Source: Planctomycetota bacterium
GTDB lineage: Bacteria; Planctomycetota; UBA1135
NCBI GenBank assembly: GCA_022447335.1
Contig: JAKVCF010000014.1
Location: 1-27,855, forward strand
Length of the DNA: 27,855 nucleotides
Reading direction: 5' to 3'
A program made the translations under genes and the position numbers. Under the pieces are notes generated by a model. The model had not been told where the DNA came from and did no database searches. It saw only the letters and a list, made by a program, of their open reading frames with translations. Numbering within the stretch: position 1 is the stretch's first letter; the number at the start of each line of letters is the position of its first letter. Shown here one piece after another: positions 1-7,179 of this stretch.

Positions 1-3000
1 AAGGCAGCTAAGAAGATGCTTGAGCGTCGGGAGGAGGCGGTATGGGACATCCTCGAAGAGGTGATTCAGAATGACCCGGTGTTGCTGAACCGTGCTCCGA
101 CTTTGCACCGCATGGGTATTCAGGCTTTCGAGCCGGTGCTCATCGAAGGCAATGCGAGTCAGATTCACGCATTAGTCTGCCAAGGTTACAACGCTGACTT
201 TGACGGTGACCAGATGGCAGTGCATTTGCCGCTGTCCTTTGAAGCGCAGATCGAGGCCAGCACCTTGATGTTGTCCCCGAACAACTTCTTTAGCCAGCAG
301 AGCGGTAACCCGATTATCTCCCCGCACCAGGACATCATTCTGGGTCTCTTCTACATGACCACTGATCGCGCTGAGTCGCGTAACGAGTGGAAGAAAGATA
401 AGGGTCAGGGCATGGAGGCCGTTTATGGCTCGCTGGACGAGGTCCTGCTGGCCTACGCACATGGTCACCTCGAAACACACTCTCGTGTGCTCGTGCGTTT
501 CGCCGAGGGTTCATTAGTTGCTGACAAGCATGGCGTTTCTTTCCGTGCGCTGGCGGAAGACGAGCTTCTGGCGACCACCCCGGGCCGAGCGATTGTGAAC
601 GATTGCTTCCCGGAAGGCATGCCGTACTACAACTACGCGCAGGACAAGAAGGCGATCTACGACCTGATTAAGGATTGCCATCGCTTGGGTGGTCGTGAGG
701 CTACCCTCGATCTACTCGACCTGTTGAAGTCGATGGGTTTCAAGTCGGCGACACGATCCGGCCTGTCTTTTGCGAAGGATGACATGCTCATCCCGGGTAA
801 GAAGTGGGACATCATTGCTGCCACTCAAGAGCAGGTCGACCGTGCGCAGTCAGATTTCCAGGAAGGCCGCATTACTGACGCCGAGCGCTACGCGCACGTT
901 CTTGACCTCTGGACTTCGGCTCGTGACGAGATCTCAGGCGAGTTGCTCGAGGAACTCAAGCATGAGCGTCGCGATGGTCGCCCGCATCTCAATCCAGTCT
1001 ATGTCATGGCTCACTCCGGTGCGCGTGGTGGCGTTGATCAGATTCGTCAGCTTTCCGGCATGCGCGGTCTGATGGCCAAGCCCTCCGGCGAGATTATTGA
1101 GACGCCGATTCGCGCGAACTTCCGTGAGGGTCTGCACGTGCTCGAGTACTTCTCGTCGACTCACGGTGCCCGTAAGGGTCTGGCTGATACCGCGCTGAAG
1201 ACTGCTGACTCGGGTTATCTGACCCGTAAGTTGGCGGACGTAGCGCAGAACGTGGTGGTTACCCAGCACGACTGTGGCACGCTCGGTTCTGTCACCAAGC
1301 AGGCTGTCTACCACGGAGAGAAGTTGGTGCTGCCGCTAAGTAAAGCGATTCGCGGCCGGATTGCGCGTGACACCATCCGAGACCGTATCACCGATGAACT
1401 GGTGGTAGAAGAGAACCAGCTGATTACGCCCGAGATCGCGACGCGGATTGAGAAAATGGGCTACACCAAGATCCGAGTGCGCAGTCCACTTACCTGCGAA
1501 ACAGGTGATGGTGTCTGCGCATTGTGCTACGGCGAAGACTTGTCGCGAGGCCACCTAGTTGAGCTGGGCCTTGCGGTGGGCATTATCGGTGCACAGTCGA
1601 TTGGCGAGCCAGGCACGCAGCTGACCATGCGTACCTTCCACATTGGTGGTACTGCGAGTCGTGCAGTTGAGATTTCCTCGACCAAAGCGCGCCGTGGTGG
1701 AGCGGTCGAGTATTACGAGTTGCGCACCGTTAAGAACCCCGACGGTGACATGGTTGCGCTTTCGCGTACGGGTGCAGTGATCGTTCGCGATGCCAAGGGC
1801 CGCGAGCTCGATCGCTATGACGTCCCGCTCGGTTCGCGTATTCACGTGGCCGATGGCGATAAGGCTAAGAAAGGCGGTAAGCTGGTCGATTGGGACCCTC
1901 ACTTCTTGCCGATCTTGGCTGAGCACGATGGCAAGGTGCACTTCGAAGACGTGGTCGATGGAAAGACCATGAAGATCGAAGAGGATCCGGCTACGGGCGT
2001 CAAGCGTGTCAAGATCATTGAGTCGCGTGGCGAGCTACACCCGCAGGTGCACATCCTGGGTAAGGGCGGTGAAGTGCTCTACTACGCCACCTTGCCTGAG
2101 AACGCCTATCTCGACGTTAAGGAGGGTCAGAAGGTTACGGCCGGCACGCTCATCGCGAAGTCACCACGTACCGCTGCGGGTACGGCCGACATCACGGGTG
2201 GGTTGCCCCGCATCACTGAGCTCTTCGAAGCGCGTACGCCAAAGGAGCCCGCCGTCATGGCCGAAATCGATGGCTTGGTCGAGCTGGGCGATAAGCGTCG
2301 TGGCAAGCGCATCATTATTGTCCGCTCGGAAGGCGAGGCAGAGGGCGTCGAGCGCGAGCACGTTGTCCCGCTTACTAAGCACCTGCGCGTGCACACTGGC
2401 GACCGTGTTATTGCTGGCCAGCCGCTGGTGGATGGTCCATTGCCGCCGCACGAGATTCTCTCAGTGCTCGGTGAAGAGGAGGTGCAGAAGTACCTCGCCA
2501 AGGAGATTCAGAACGTCTATCGCGCACAAGGTGTATCGATCGACGACAAGCACATTGAGATCATCGTTAGTCAGATGATGCGCAAGGTTCAGATCGAAGA
2601 TCCGGGCGATTCTCCGTTGCTGCCGAACTCGTTGGTCGATCGCCATAACTATCGCAAGATGCGTGAGCAGTTGATGGAGGAGGATAAGAACCCGCCGAGT
2701 CACAGTCCCGTGCTGATGGGTATTACTAAGGCTTCAGTCCAGTCCGAGTCTTTCATTTCGGCGGCTTCCCTCCAGGAGACGACTAAAGTGCTGACCGAAG
2801 CCGCGCTGCGTGGTAAGACCGACGAACTTCGCGGTCTAAAGGAGAATGTGATTCTGGGTAACTTGATTCCGGCGGGAACCGGCTTCCGTGGCCTGCTCCG
2901 GACTCGCGTTCAGAAGAACATCGACTTCTCGCAGTTCGAGGACTTCCCGTCTGCTCCGGCTACCGAGCCTGTTGAAGCTTCAGTTGAGGCTGGAGGCGAG

Positions 3001-3006
3001 GTCTGA
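1..3006 (+). CDS. rpoC: RNA polymerase beta' subunit, C-terminal ~1000 residues (5' truncated by window edge)
   Basis: Largest catalytic subunit of RNA polymerase. The frame is open from base 1, so the true start lies upstream; by comparison with E. coli RpoC about 395 residues are missing. The active-site Mg-binding motif NADFDGD is at 190-210. The second zinc site is visible as a Cys in TQHDCGT followed by CETGDGVCALC near 1495-1530. The bridge-helix/trigger-loop region reads GIIGAQSIGEPGTQLTMRTF near 1580-1640. About 180 residues then separate this from DITGGLPRITELFEAR, so the trigger loop carries an SI3-type insertion of sandwich-barrel domains, as in proteobacteria. The C-terminus is the usual GLKENVILGNLIPAGTGFR block plus a short acidic tail. 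rpsL follows after a 106-nt gap that has its own promoter. Confidence 0.98.
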   Translation, partial: KAAKKMLERREEAVWDILEEVIQNDPVLLNRAPTLHRMGIQAFEPVLIEGNASQIHALVCQGYNADFDGDQMAVHLPLSFEAQIEASTLMLSPNNFFSQQSGNPIISPHQDIILGLFYMTTDRAESRNEWKKDKGQGMEAVYGSLDEVLLAYAHGHLETHSRVLVRFAEGSLVADKHGVSFRALAEDELLATTPGRAIVNDCFPEGMPYYNYAQDKKAIYDLIKDCHRLGGREATLDLLDLLKSMGFKSATRSGLSFAKDDMLIPGKKWDIIAATQEQVDRAQSDFQEGRITDAERYAHVLDLWTSARDEISGELLEELKHERRDGRPHLNPVYVMAHSGARGGVDQIRQLSGMRGLMAKPSGEIIETPIRANFREGLHVLEYFSSTHGARKGLADTALKTADSGYLTRKLADVAQNVVVTQHDCGTLGSVTKQAVYHGEKLVLPLSKAIRGRIARDTIRDRITDELVVEENQLITPEIATRIEKMGYTKIRVRSPLTCETGDGVCALCYGEDLSRGHLVELGLAVGIIGAQSIGEPGTQLTMRTFHIGGTASRAVEISSTKARRGGAVEYYELRTVKNPDGDMVALSRTGAVIVRDAKGRELDRYDVPLGSRIHVADGDKAKKGGKLVDWDPHFLPILAEHDGKVHFEDVVDGKTMKIEEDPATGVKRVKIIESRGELHPQVHILGKGGEVLYYATLPENAYLDVKEGQKVTAGTLIAKSPRTAAGTADITGGLPRITELFEARTPKEPAVMAEIDGLVELGDKRRGKRIIIVRSEGEAEGVEREHVVPLTKHLRVHTGDRVIAGQPLVDGPLPPHEILSVLGEEEVQKYLAKEIQNVYRAQGVSIDDKHIEIIVSQMMRKVQIEDPGDSPLLPNSLVDRHNYRKMREQLMEEDKNPPSHSPVLMGITKASVQSESFISAASLQETTKVLTEAALRGKTDELRGLKENVILGNLIPAGTGFRGLLRTRVQKNIDFSQFEDFPSAPATEPVEASVEAGGEV

Positions 3007-3042
3007 TCCTGGCTTTCTGGGGGCTCTCGGCCCTTGGGAGGC

Positions 3043-3084
3043 TTGACTTTTGCGTTGAATCCCGTACGATTTGACGCCCCTTTT
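3043..3084 (+). promoter_or_regulatory. Sigma-70-type promoter for rpsL-rpsG
   Basis: TTGACT at 3043-3048 and TACGAT at 3065-3070 are separated by 16 nt. Transcription would begin around 3076-3078, in the tract GCCCCTTTT (3076-3084), leaving a leader of about 35 nt before rpsL. The same GCCCCTTTT lies at exactly the same distance from the -10 element of the S10 promoter. The call is from motif match and position only. Confidence 0.7.
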
Positions 3085-3112
3085 CGCCCGATTCAGGGCA
3101 AGCATTCGCAAA

Positions 3113-3481
3113 ATGCCGACCATCAACCAACTCGTCCGCAAGGGCCGTAAGCCCATTCGGAAGAAGTCGAAGAGCCCCGTGCTCGATAAGTGCCCGCAGA
3201 AGCGCGGCGTTTGTACTCAGGTCAAGACAATGACTCCGAAGAAGCCGAACTCGGCGCTTCGTAAGGTCGCTCGTGTCCGCCTTTCGAACGGTAAGGAAGT
3301 GACGGCTTACATCGGGGGCGAGGGTCACAACTTGCAGGAGCACTCGATTGTGCTGGTCCGCGGTGGTCGTGTCCGCGACCTGCCGGGTGTTCGTTACCAC
3401 GTCGTCCGCGGCACTCTCGACTGTGCGGGCGTCGATGATCGCAAGCAGGGCCGTTCCAAGTACGGCGCGCGTCGTAGCTAG
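3113..3481 (+). CDS. rpsL: Small ribosomal subunit protein S12
   Basis: Decoding-centre protein of the 30S subunit, 122 residues, close to the usual 123-124. The ATG at 3113 gives the canonical N-terminus MPTINQLVRKGRKP; the frame extends further upstream but across the promoter. The loop TMTPKKPNSALRK keeps the lysine whose substitution confers streptomycin resistance in other bacteria, so the wild-type (sensitive) allele is expected. No clear Shine-Dalgarno precedes the start. First gene of the str-type cluster, 13 nt before rpsG. Confidence 0.97.
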   Translation: MPTINQLVRKGRKPIRKKSKSPVLDKCPQKRGVCTQVKTMTPKKPNSALRKVARVRLSNGKEVTAYIGGEGHNLQEHSIVLVRGGRVRDLPGVRYHVVRGTLDCAGVDDRKQGRSKYGARRS

Positions 3482-3494
3482 ATATAGGAAAGTC

Positions 3495-3968
3495 ATGCCG
3501 CGTAGTTACAAATCCACCGCGAAGTACCAGCAGCCGGATCCCAAGTTTGGTTCGATGGTCGCTACCAAGTTCATTAACCAGCTGATGCAGGACGGTAAGA
3601 AGTCGACTGCAATGGCCGTTTTCTACGAGGCCTGCGAAACGGCTGCCGAAAAGCTTGAGGAGGTTCCGGCGGAGCAGGTCTTTTTGACTGCGCTCGAGAA
3701 TGTGCGTCCGAGCGTTGAAGTTCGTTCGAAGCGCGTAGGTGGTTCGAACTACCAAGTGCCTCGTGAAGTTTCTCCGAAGCGTGCGCAGGCTCTAGCGATT
3801 CGCTGGATCATAGGTAACGCTCGCAAGAAAAAGGGTATGCCGATGGCTCGTCGCCTCTCTTCTGAGTTCGTGGATGCCTGCAACAACACAGGCGCTTCGG
3901 TTCAATGGAAGGAAAACGTCCATAAGATGGCCGAAGCCAATAAGGCTTACAGCCATTTCAACTTTTAG
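3495..3968 (+). CDS. rpsG: Small ribosomal subunit protein S7
   Basis: Primary binder of the 16S 3' major domain and part of the E-site and mRNA exit. 157 residues, normal for the family. The start at 3495 gives MPRSYKSTAKYQQPDPKFG; the longer open frame upstream overlaps rpsL and is not used. Family signatures include QDGKKSTAM, the beta-hairpin region VRSKRVGGSNYQVP and RWIIGNARKKKG. AGGAA stands 7-11 nt before the start. A large hairpin follows 17 nt after the stop. Confidence 0.97.
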   Translation: MPRSYKSTAKYQQPDPKFGSMVATKFINQLMQDGKKSTAMAVFYEACETAAEKLEEVPAEQVFLTALENVRPSVEVRSKRVGGSNYQVPREVSPKRAQALAIRWIIGNARKKKGMPMARRLSSEFVDACNNTGASVQWKENVHKMAEANKAYSHFNF

Positions 3969-3985
3969 ACGCAGCGGCGTTTTCC

Positions 3986-4020
3986 CAGCGCGGGCGGCCG
4001 ATTTTCGGTCGCCCGCGCTG
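3986..4020 (+). terminator. Long hairpin after rpsG (attenuator or terminator without U-tract)
   Basis: CAGCGCGGGCG (3986-3996) is perfectly complementary to CGCCCGCGCTG (4010-4020). Inside, GCCGA and TCGGT extend the stem by five pairs (one G-U) around a TTT loop, giving about 16 bp. The sequence after it (CAATTCC) is not T-rich, so a classical intrinsic terminator is not supported. It may be an attenuator, a processing site or a 3'-stabilising stem between rpsL-rpsG and the next gene. Confidence 0.6.
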
Positions 4021-4034
4021 CAATTCCAGTCACC

Positions 4035-4505
4035 ATGTCTGCCCAGATTGTCCTGCTACGCTTAAACAAGGAGTCGCCCAAGAAGTGCTCTCTGACGCCG
4101 CTGCGTGAGCGCGACGAGTGGCCGATCCAGTGGATCCACTGCGCGCTCGGCGATGAGGTCGAGGTAGGCGAGGTCACCCTATTGCATCCGGACGGTGAAC
4201 TGCTCAGTCCGGCCGATGCAAGCCGTCCACTGCTGCTGATCGATTCCAGCTGGCGCGACCTGCCGCGCGTGCTGAGGGGTGTGGAGGGAACCTTGCACAA
4301 GCGATCCCTGCCCAAGGGCTTAGTCACGGCCTACCCGCGCAAGTCGAACTACTTTGCAGATCCGGAAACTGGTCTCGCCAGTATTGAAGCCCTGCATGCT
4401 GCAGTGACTATGCTGGGACAGCGTGACGATCGCCTGCTCGAGGGATACTACTGGTCCGAACGGTACCTAGAGCGCAACGCAGATTTGCTCAGCGCGGTAA
4501 CTTAG
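4035..4505 (+). CDS. Tsr3/DUF367-family protein, probable rRNA aminocarboxypropyltransferase
   Basis: 156 residues. The order of motifs matches eukaryotic and archaeal Tsr3, which transfers the 3-amino-3-carboxypropyl group of S-adenosylmethionine to a uridine-derived base in small-subunit rRNA helix 31. SPKKCS (14-19) corresponds to the DPKRCSG motif of yeast Tsr3; LLSPAD (56-61) and IDSSW (69-73) to its C/SPxD and ECSW; R90-x-LP followed by TAYPRKSNY (98-106) to RLLPYLVAANQVNY; LASIEALHAA (114-123) to LNCVEALAAC; and YYWSERYLERN (138-148) to FSWGMGFLELN. It lies between rpsG and the fusA remnant, where fusA normally follows directly. Family membership is well supported by memory of the motifs; the activity, target base and substrate are inference. 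Several family residues differ, for example Y instead of the N before Y/N-Y, so altered specificity is possible. Confidence 0.8.
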   Translation: MSAQIVLLRLNKESPKKCSLTPLRERDEWPIQWIHCALGDEVEVGEVTLLHPDGELLSPADASRPLLLIDSSWRDLPRVLRGVEGTLHKRSLPKGLVTAYPRKSNYFADPETGLASIEALHAAVTMLGQRDDRLLEGYYWSERYLERNADLLSAVT

Positions 4506-4515
4506 AATCGCGGGC

Positions 4516-5056
4516 ATGGATCTCGCGCGCCTGCGTAACTTTGGCATTGTCGCGCACATCGATGCCGGCAAGGCGGCGGTGTCAGAACGCATTCTGTTCT
4601 ATGCCGGGATCGAGATTCCATGGGTGAGGTGCACGAGGGTGCGGCCACCCTCGATTTGATGGATCAGAAGTGTGAGCGCGGCATCACGATCACGGCGGCT
4701 ACCACTGGTGCGATAGCCCGAGGACTTCGTTCCGCCTTGGTGGGGGTGACGGAGGTCCAGGAGCCCCTGGATGGATTTGCAGGTTCGGGCTCCGAGGCCT
4801 CTACCTCCGCTGTGATCGCTGATCTCAACGCCCGGGCGGCCAGATCCAATCGGTCGACCCGGCGGCCGGGGAAATTCGGGCTCGAGTTTCTCTGGCCGCC
4901 ATGTTTGCTTATTCAATGCACTTGAGATCTCAAACTCAAGGAAAGGGTGAGTTCACCATGCAGCTCGTCGGTTATGCGGCTCCACAGGGAGCCCGAAAGG
5001 CGGAAATGTCTGCCAAATTGGGGATTTCAGACGGGGAATCCGGGGCCGAGACTTGA
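4516..5056 (+). pseudogene. fusA: Decayed fusA (elongation factor G) with internal deletion and frameshifts
   Basis: The frame at 4516 reads like EF-G residues 1-34, including NFGIVAHIDAGKAAVSERIL, then hits a stop at 4657. A shift near 4617-4620 recovers MGEVHEGAATLDLMDQ and ERGITITAATT (to about 4707). The sequence then jumps to EF-G domain V: VQEPL (about 4757-4771), a shifted MDLQVRAP, a shifted EASTSAVIADLNAR and, after a further shift near 4829, GGQIQSVDPAAGEIRARV and AAMFAYSMHLRSQTQGKG, ending at TGA 5054. About 500-550 residues are lost, covering most of the G domain and domains II-IV, and at least four frame changes are needed. The P-loop GKTT has become GKAA. This is the normal fusA position between rpsG and rpsJ, so a functional EF-G must be encoded elsewhere. 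Confidence 0.9.
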
Positions 5057-5094
5057 CCTCTTAGGGTCGATCCATAGAATACTTGGCCCCTTTT
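5053..5094 (+). promoter_or_regulatory. Sigma-70-type promoter for the S10 operon
   Basis: TTGACC at 5053-5058 and TAGAAT at 5075-5080 are separated by 16 nt. The -35 element overlaps the terminal TGA of the fusA remnant (5054-5056). The tract GCCCCTTTT (5086-5094) covers the expected start site and is identical in sequence and spacing to that of the rpsL promoter. This gives the S10 cluster its own transcription independent of the decayed gene upstream. Confidence 0.75.
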
Positions 5095-5186
5095 ACGGGA
5101 GAGCCCCGGCAAATCCGGACCGCAATCGGCGAGCCCCTCCAGGCAAGCTAGGTGGATAGAGGACCCGGGGCTAGCGTTGCATAGTC
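5087..5186 (+). promoter_or_regulatory. Structured untranslated leader of the S10 operon
   Basis: About 100 nt lie between the predicted start of transcription and rpsJ. AGCCCCGG (5102-5109) is perfectly complementary to CCGGGGCT (5165-5172), closing a domain of about 55 nt that ends 14 nt before the rpsJ ATG; shorter pairings such as TCCA/TGGA are possible inside. No Shine-Dalgarno is obvious before rpsJ. In E. coli the S10 leader is the target of L4 autoregulation; I see no recognisable copy of that element, so a comparable role here is only inferred. Confidence 0.45.
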
Positions 5187-5492
5187 ATGGCACAGAAAAT
5201 CACGATCCGCCTTGAGGCATACGACCACGAGGCCATTGACCAAGCCACTGAGTCAATTATCGAAGCCGCTCGCCTCACCGGTGTTGCGGTTTCGGGTCCG
5301 ATCCCGCTGCCGACACGGTGCGAGCGCTATACCGTCCTGCGTTCGCCTCACGTCAACAAGAAAGCTCGCGAGCAGTTCGAAATCCGCACTCACAAACGGC
5401 TTATGTACTTGCTCGATCCCACGCCACAAACGGTCGATGCGCTTAACCGCCTCGTTCTGTCGGCAGGAGTCGACGTCCGCATCAAGGCTTAG
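5187..5492 (+). CDS. rpsJ: Small ribosomal subunit protein S10
   Basis: 30S head protein and NusB partner in antitermination; 101 residues, typical. Starts MAQKITIRLEAYDHEAID; contains the family signature VAVSGPIPLPTRCERYTVLRSPHVNKKAREQFE in pieces such as GPIPLPTR and SPHVNKKAREQFE. First gene of the S10 cluster, preceded by its own promoter and structured leader rather than by a functional fusA/tuf pair. Separated from rplC by 82 nt with no evident feature. Confidence 0.97.
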   Translation: MAQKITIRLEAYDHEAIDQATESIIEAARLTGVAVSGPIPLPTRCERYTVLRSPHVNKKAREQFEIRTHKRLMYLLDPTPQTVDALNRLVLSAGVDVRIKA

Positions 5493-5574
5493 ACCCTGAC
5501 TCCCTTCTTCTCCCGCATGTCCGCGGCATCTGTCCGGACCTCTGCGACGCCCTCGGCTGGATACCGAGATCACG

Positions 5575-6216
5575 ATGACCAAGAAGTTCCTCCTTGCCCG
5601 CAAACGCGGCATGACCCAAGTCTTCCGAGAGGATGGCACCGTTGTACCGGTGACCGTTCTCCAGGCGGGTCCTTGCACCGTTACGGGTCTGCGTGACAAG
5701 AGTCGCGACGGCTACCGTGCCGTGCAACTTGGCTTGACACCGGCTCGCGACAAGCATGTCGCCAAGCCACAGCGCGTTGCCGCCGAAAAGGCGGGCGTCA
5801 AGCCTTTCCGCATCTTGCGCGAGTTCCGCGTCGATGCCACCGATGGTTACGAAGTCGGTCAAGAGTTGACCGCTGAAACCTTCGAGGTAGGCGATATCGT
5901 CGATGTCAGCGGCCGCTCGAAAGGTCGTGGTTTTGCTGGCACGATTAAGGCTCACGGCTTCGCTCGTGGCAATGAGACGCACGGTAGTCATAACGTACGC
6001 CAACCTGGCTCGATTGGCCAATGCGCGACCCCGTCGCGCGTTTTCAAGGGTCAGCGCATGCCGAAGCACTACGGCAACGAGCGCATCACCGTCAAGAACC
6101 TAGTCGTCGAGCGGATCGACGCTGAGCGTGGCTTGATTCTTGTTCGCGGCGGCGTTCCAGGTCACCCGACCAGCCTTGTGCAGATTCAAACTGCCAAGAC
6201 CGGGGGAGAGAAGTAA
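5575..6216 (+). CDS. rplC: Large ribosomal subunit protein L3
   Basis: One of the two early 50S assembly initiators, with a loop reaching the peptidyl-transferase centre. 213 residues. Starts MTKKFLLARKRGMTQVF. The tip region reads GSIGQCATPSRVFKG; the Gln in GSIGQ is the residue methylated by PrmB in E. coli. This is followed by MPKHYGNERITV. The Shine-Dalgarno is poor; stop is 3 nt before rplD. Confidence 0.97.
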   Translation: MTKKFLLARKRGMTQVFREDGTVVPVTVLQAGPCTVTGLRDKSRDGYRAVQLGLTPARDKHVAKPQRVAAEKAGVKPFRILREFRVDATDGYEVGQELTAETFEVGDIVDVSGRSKGRGFAGTIKAHGFARGNETHGSHNVRQPGSIGQCATPSRVFKGQRMPKHYGNERITVKNLVVERIDAERGLILVRGGVPGHPTSLVQIQTAKTGGEK

Positions 6217-6219
6217 ATC

Positions 6220-6873
6220 ATGGCCAGCATCGGAACTTATGACGTCTCGAGTGGCAGTGCCGGTCAGAAGGACTTGGAAGCCGATCTCGGCGATCAGCTC
6301 CTTTATCGCACGCTGAAGGATGTGATTGTCCAGTACCAGGCCAACTCGCGCCAGGGTGACGCCCATACCAAGGTGCGTACGGAACTGGCAGGGCACAAGA
6401 AGAAGCCCTGGAAGCAGAAGAAGACCGGCCGCGCGCGTGCGGGCGACCGTCGTAGCCCGTTGTGGCGTGGTGGTGCCACCGTCTTCGGTCCGCGAAACAC
6501 GCGCCGCTGGGGTTACCACTTACCGAAGAAGCAGCGTCTAGTTGCTCTCCGTAGCGCTCTGTTTGGCAAGGTCCAGGACAACGAGGTGGTTGAGTTAGCC
6601 GGTCTCGAGTTCGACCAGCCCTCGGCCAAGGCGGTCCGTAAGGTGCTTGCCGATTGTGCTCCCCAGGGAACCGTACTTGTTCTTCTGAGTGAGCCGAACG
6701 AGGCCGCTTGGCTTTCGTTCCGCAACTTCCCTCAGGTTTCAGTACGCGCCGCTTCGGATGCTAATGCCTACGACCTACTTGCACACAAGTGGGTGCTCTG
6801 CCAAGAGGGCGCACTTGACGTGCTGACCAAACGCTGCGCCAAGTCGCGCACCAGCAAGGAGGTGTCGTCATGA
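6220..6873 (+). CDS. rplD: Large ribosomal subunit protein L4
   Basis: Early assembly protein lining the polypeptide exit tunnel; in many bacteria it represses its own S10 operon. 217 residues. The tunnel loop is visible as KPWKQKKTGRARAGDRRSP and FGPRNTRRWGYHLPKKQR. GGGGGAGAG precedes the ATG. The 3' end overlaps rplW by 4 nt (ATGA), indicating translational coupling. Confidence 0.96.
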   Translation: MASIGTYDVSSGSAGQKDLEADLGDQLLYRTLKDVIVQYQANSRQGDAHTKVRTELAGHKKKPWKQKKTGRARAGDRRSPLWRGGATVFGPRNTRRWGYHLPKKQRLVALRSALFGKVQDNEVVELAGLEFDQPSAKAVRKVLADCAPQGTVLVLLSEPNEAAWLSFRNFPQVSVRAASDANAYDLLAHKWVLCQEGALDVLTKRCAKSRTSKEVSS

Positions 6874-7160
6874 GCAGCATGAGCGACCACTACCAGATTC
6901 TCCTCAAGCCGGTCCTGACTGAGAAGTCGACGGACTACACAGAGGAGCTTAACGAGTACCGTTTCGAAGTGGCGGGCGGCGCAAACAAGATCGAAGTCAA
7001 GAACGCGGTGCAAGCCCTGTTCGACGTCAAGGTCACGCGCGTCAACACCATGCTCCGTCCGGGTAAGTTGCGCCGTCGTGGCGCCAGCTGGTTCCGCACT
7101 TCTTCCCGCAAGATCGCCATCATCCAGCTGCAGGATGGCGACAAGATCGAGCTTCTGTAG
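6870..7160 (+). CDS. rplW: Large ribosomal subunit protein L23
   Basis: Exit-tunnel rim protein and docking site for trigger factor and SRP. 96 residues. The core reads ILLKPVLTEKSTDYTEE, YRFEVAGGANKIEVKNAVQ and VTRVNTMLRPGKLRR. AAGGAGG lies 7 nt before the ATG at 6870, which supports this start over the in-frame ATG at 6882 (MSDHYQ). Overlaps rplD by 4 nt. Confidence 0.96.
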   Translation: MSSMSDHYQILLKPVLTEKSTDYTEELNEYRFEVAGGANKIEVKNAVQALFDVKVTRVNTMLRPGKLRRRGASWFRTSSRKIAIIQLQDGDKIELL

Positions 7161-7179
7161 GAGTACCTGGAGAAATACG

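Noticed and set aside
4620..4925. Open frame of 101 codons that could be called a novel small protein
   Set aside because: Its N-terminal part matches EF-G (MGEVHEGAATLDLMDQ, ERGITIT) and its later part is EF-G domain V in shifting frames; it is a piece of the fusA remnant.
5087..5186. Remnant of tuf between fusA and rpsJ
   Set aside because: No EF-Tu motif (for example GHVDHGKTT or NKCD) is seen in any frame; the stretch is fully used by promoter and leader.
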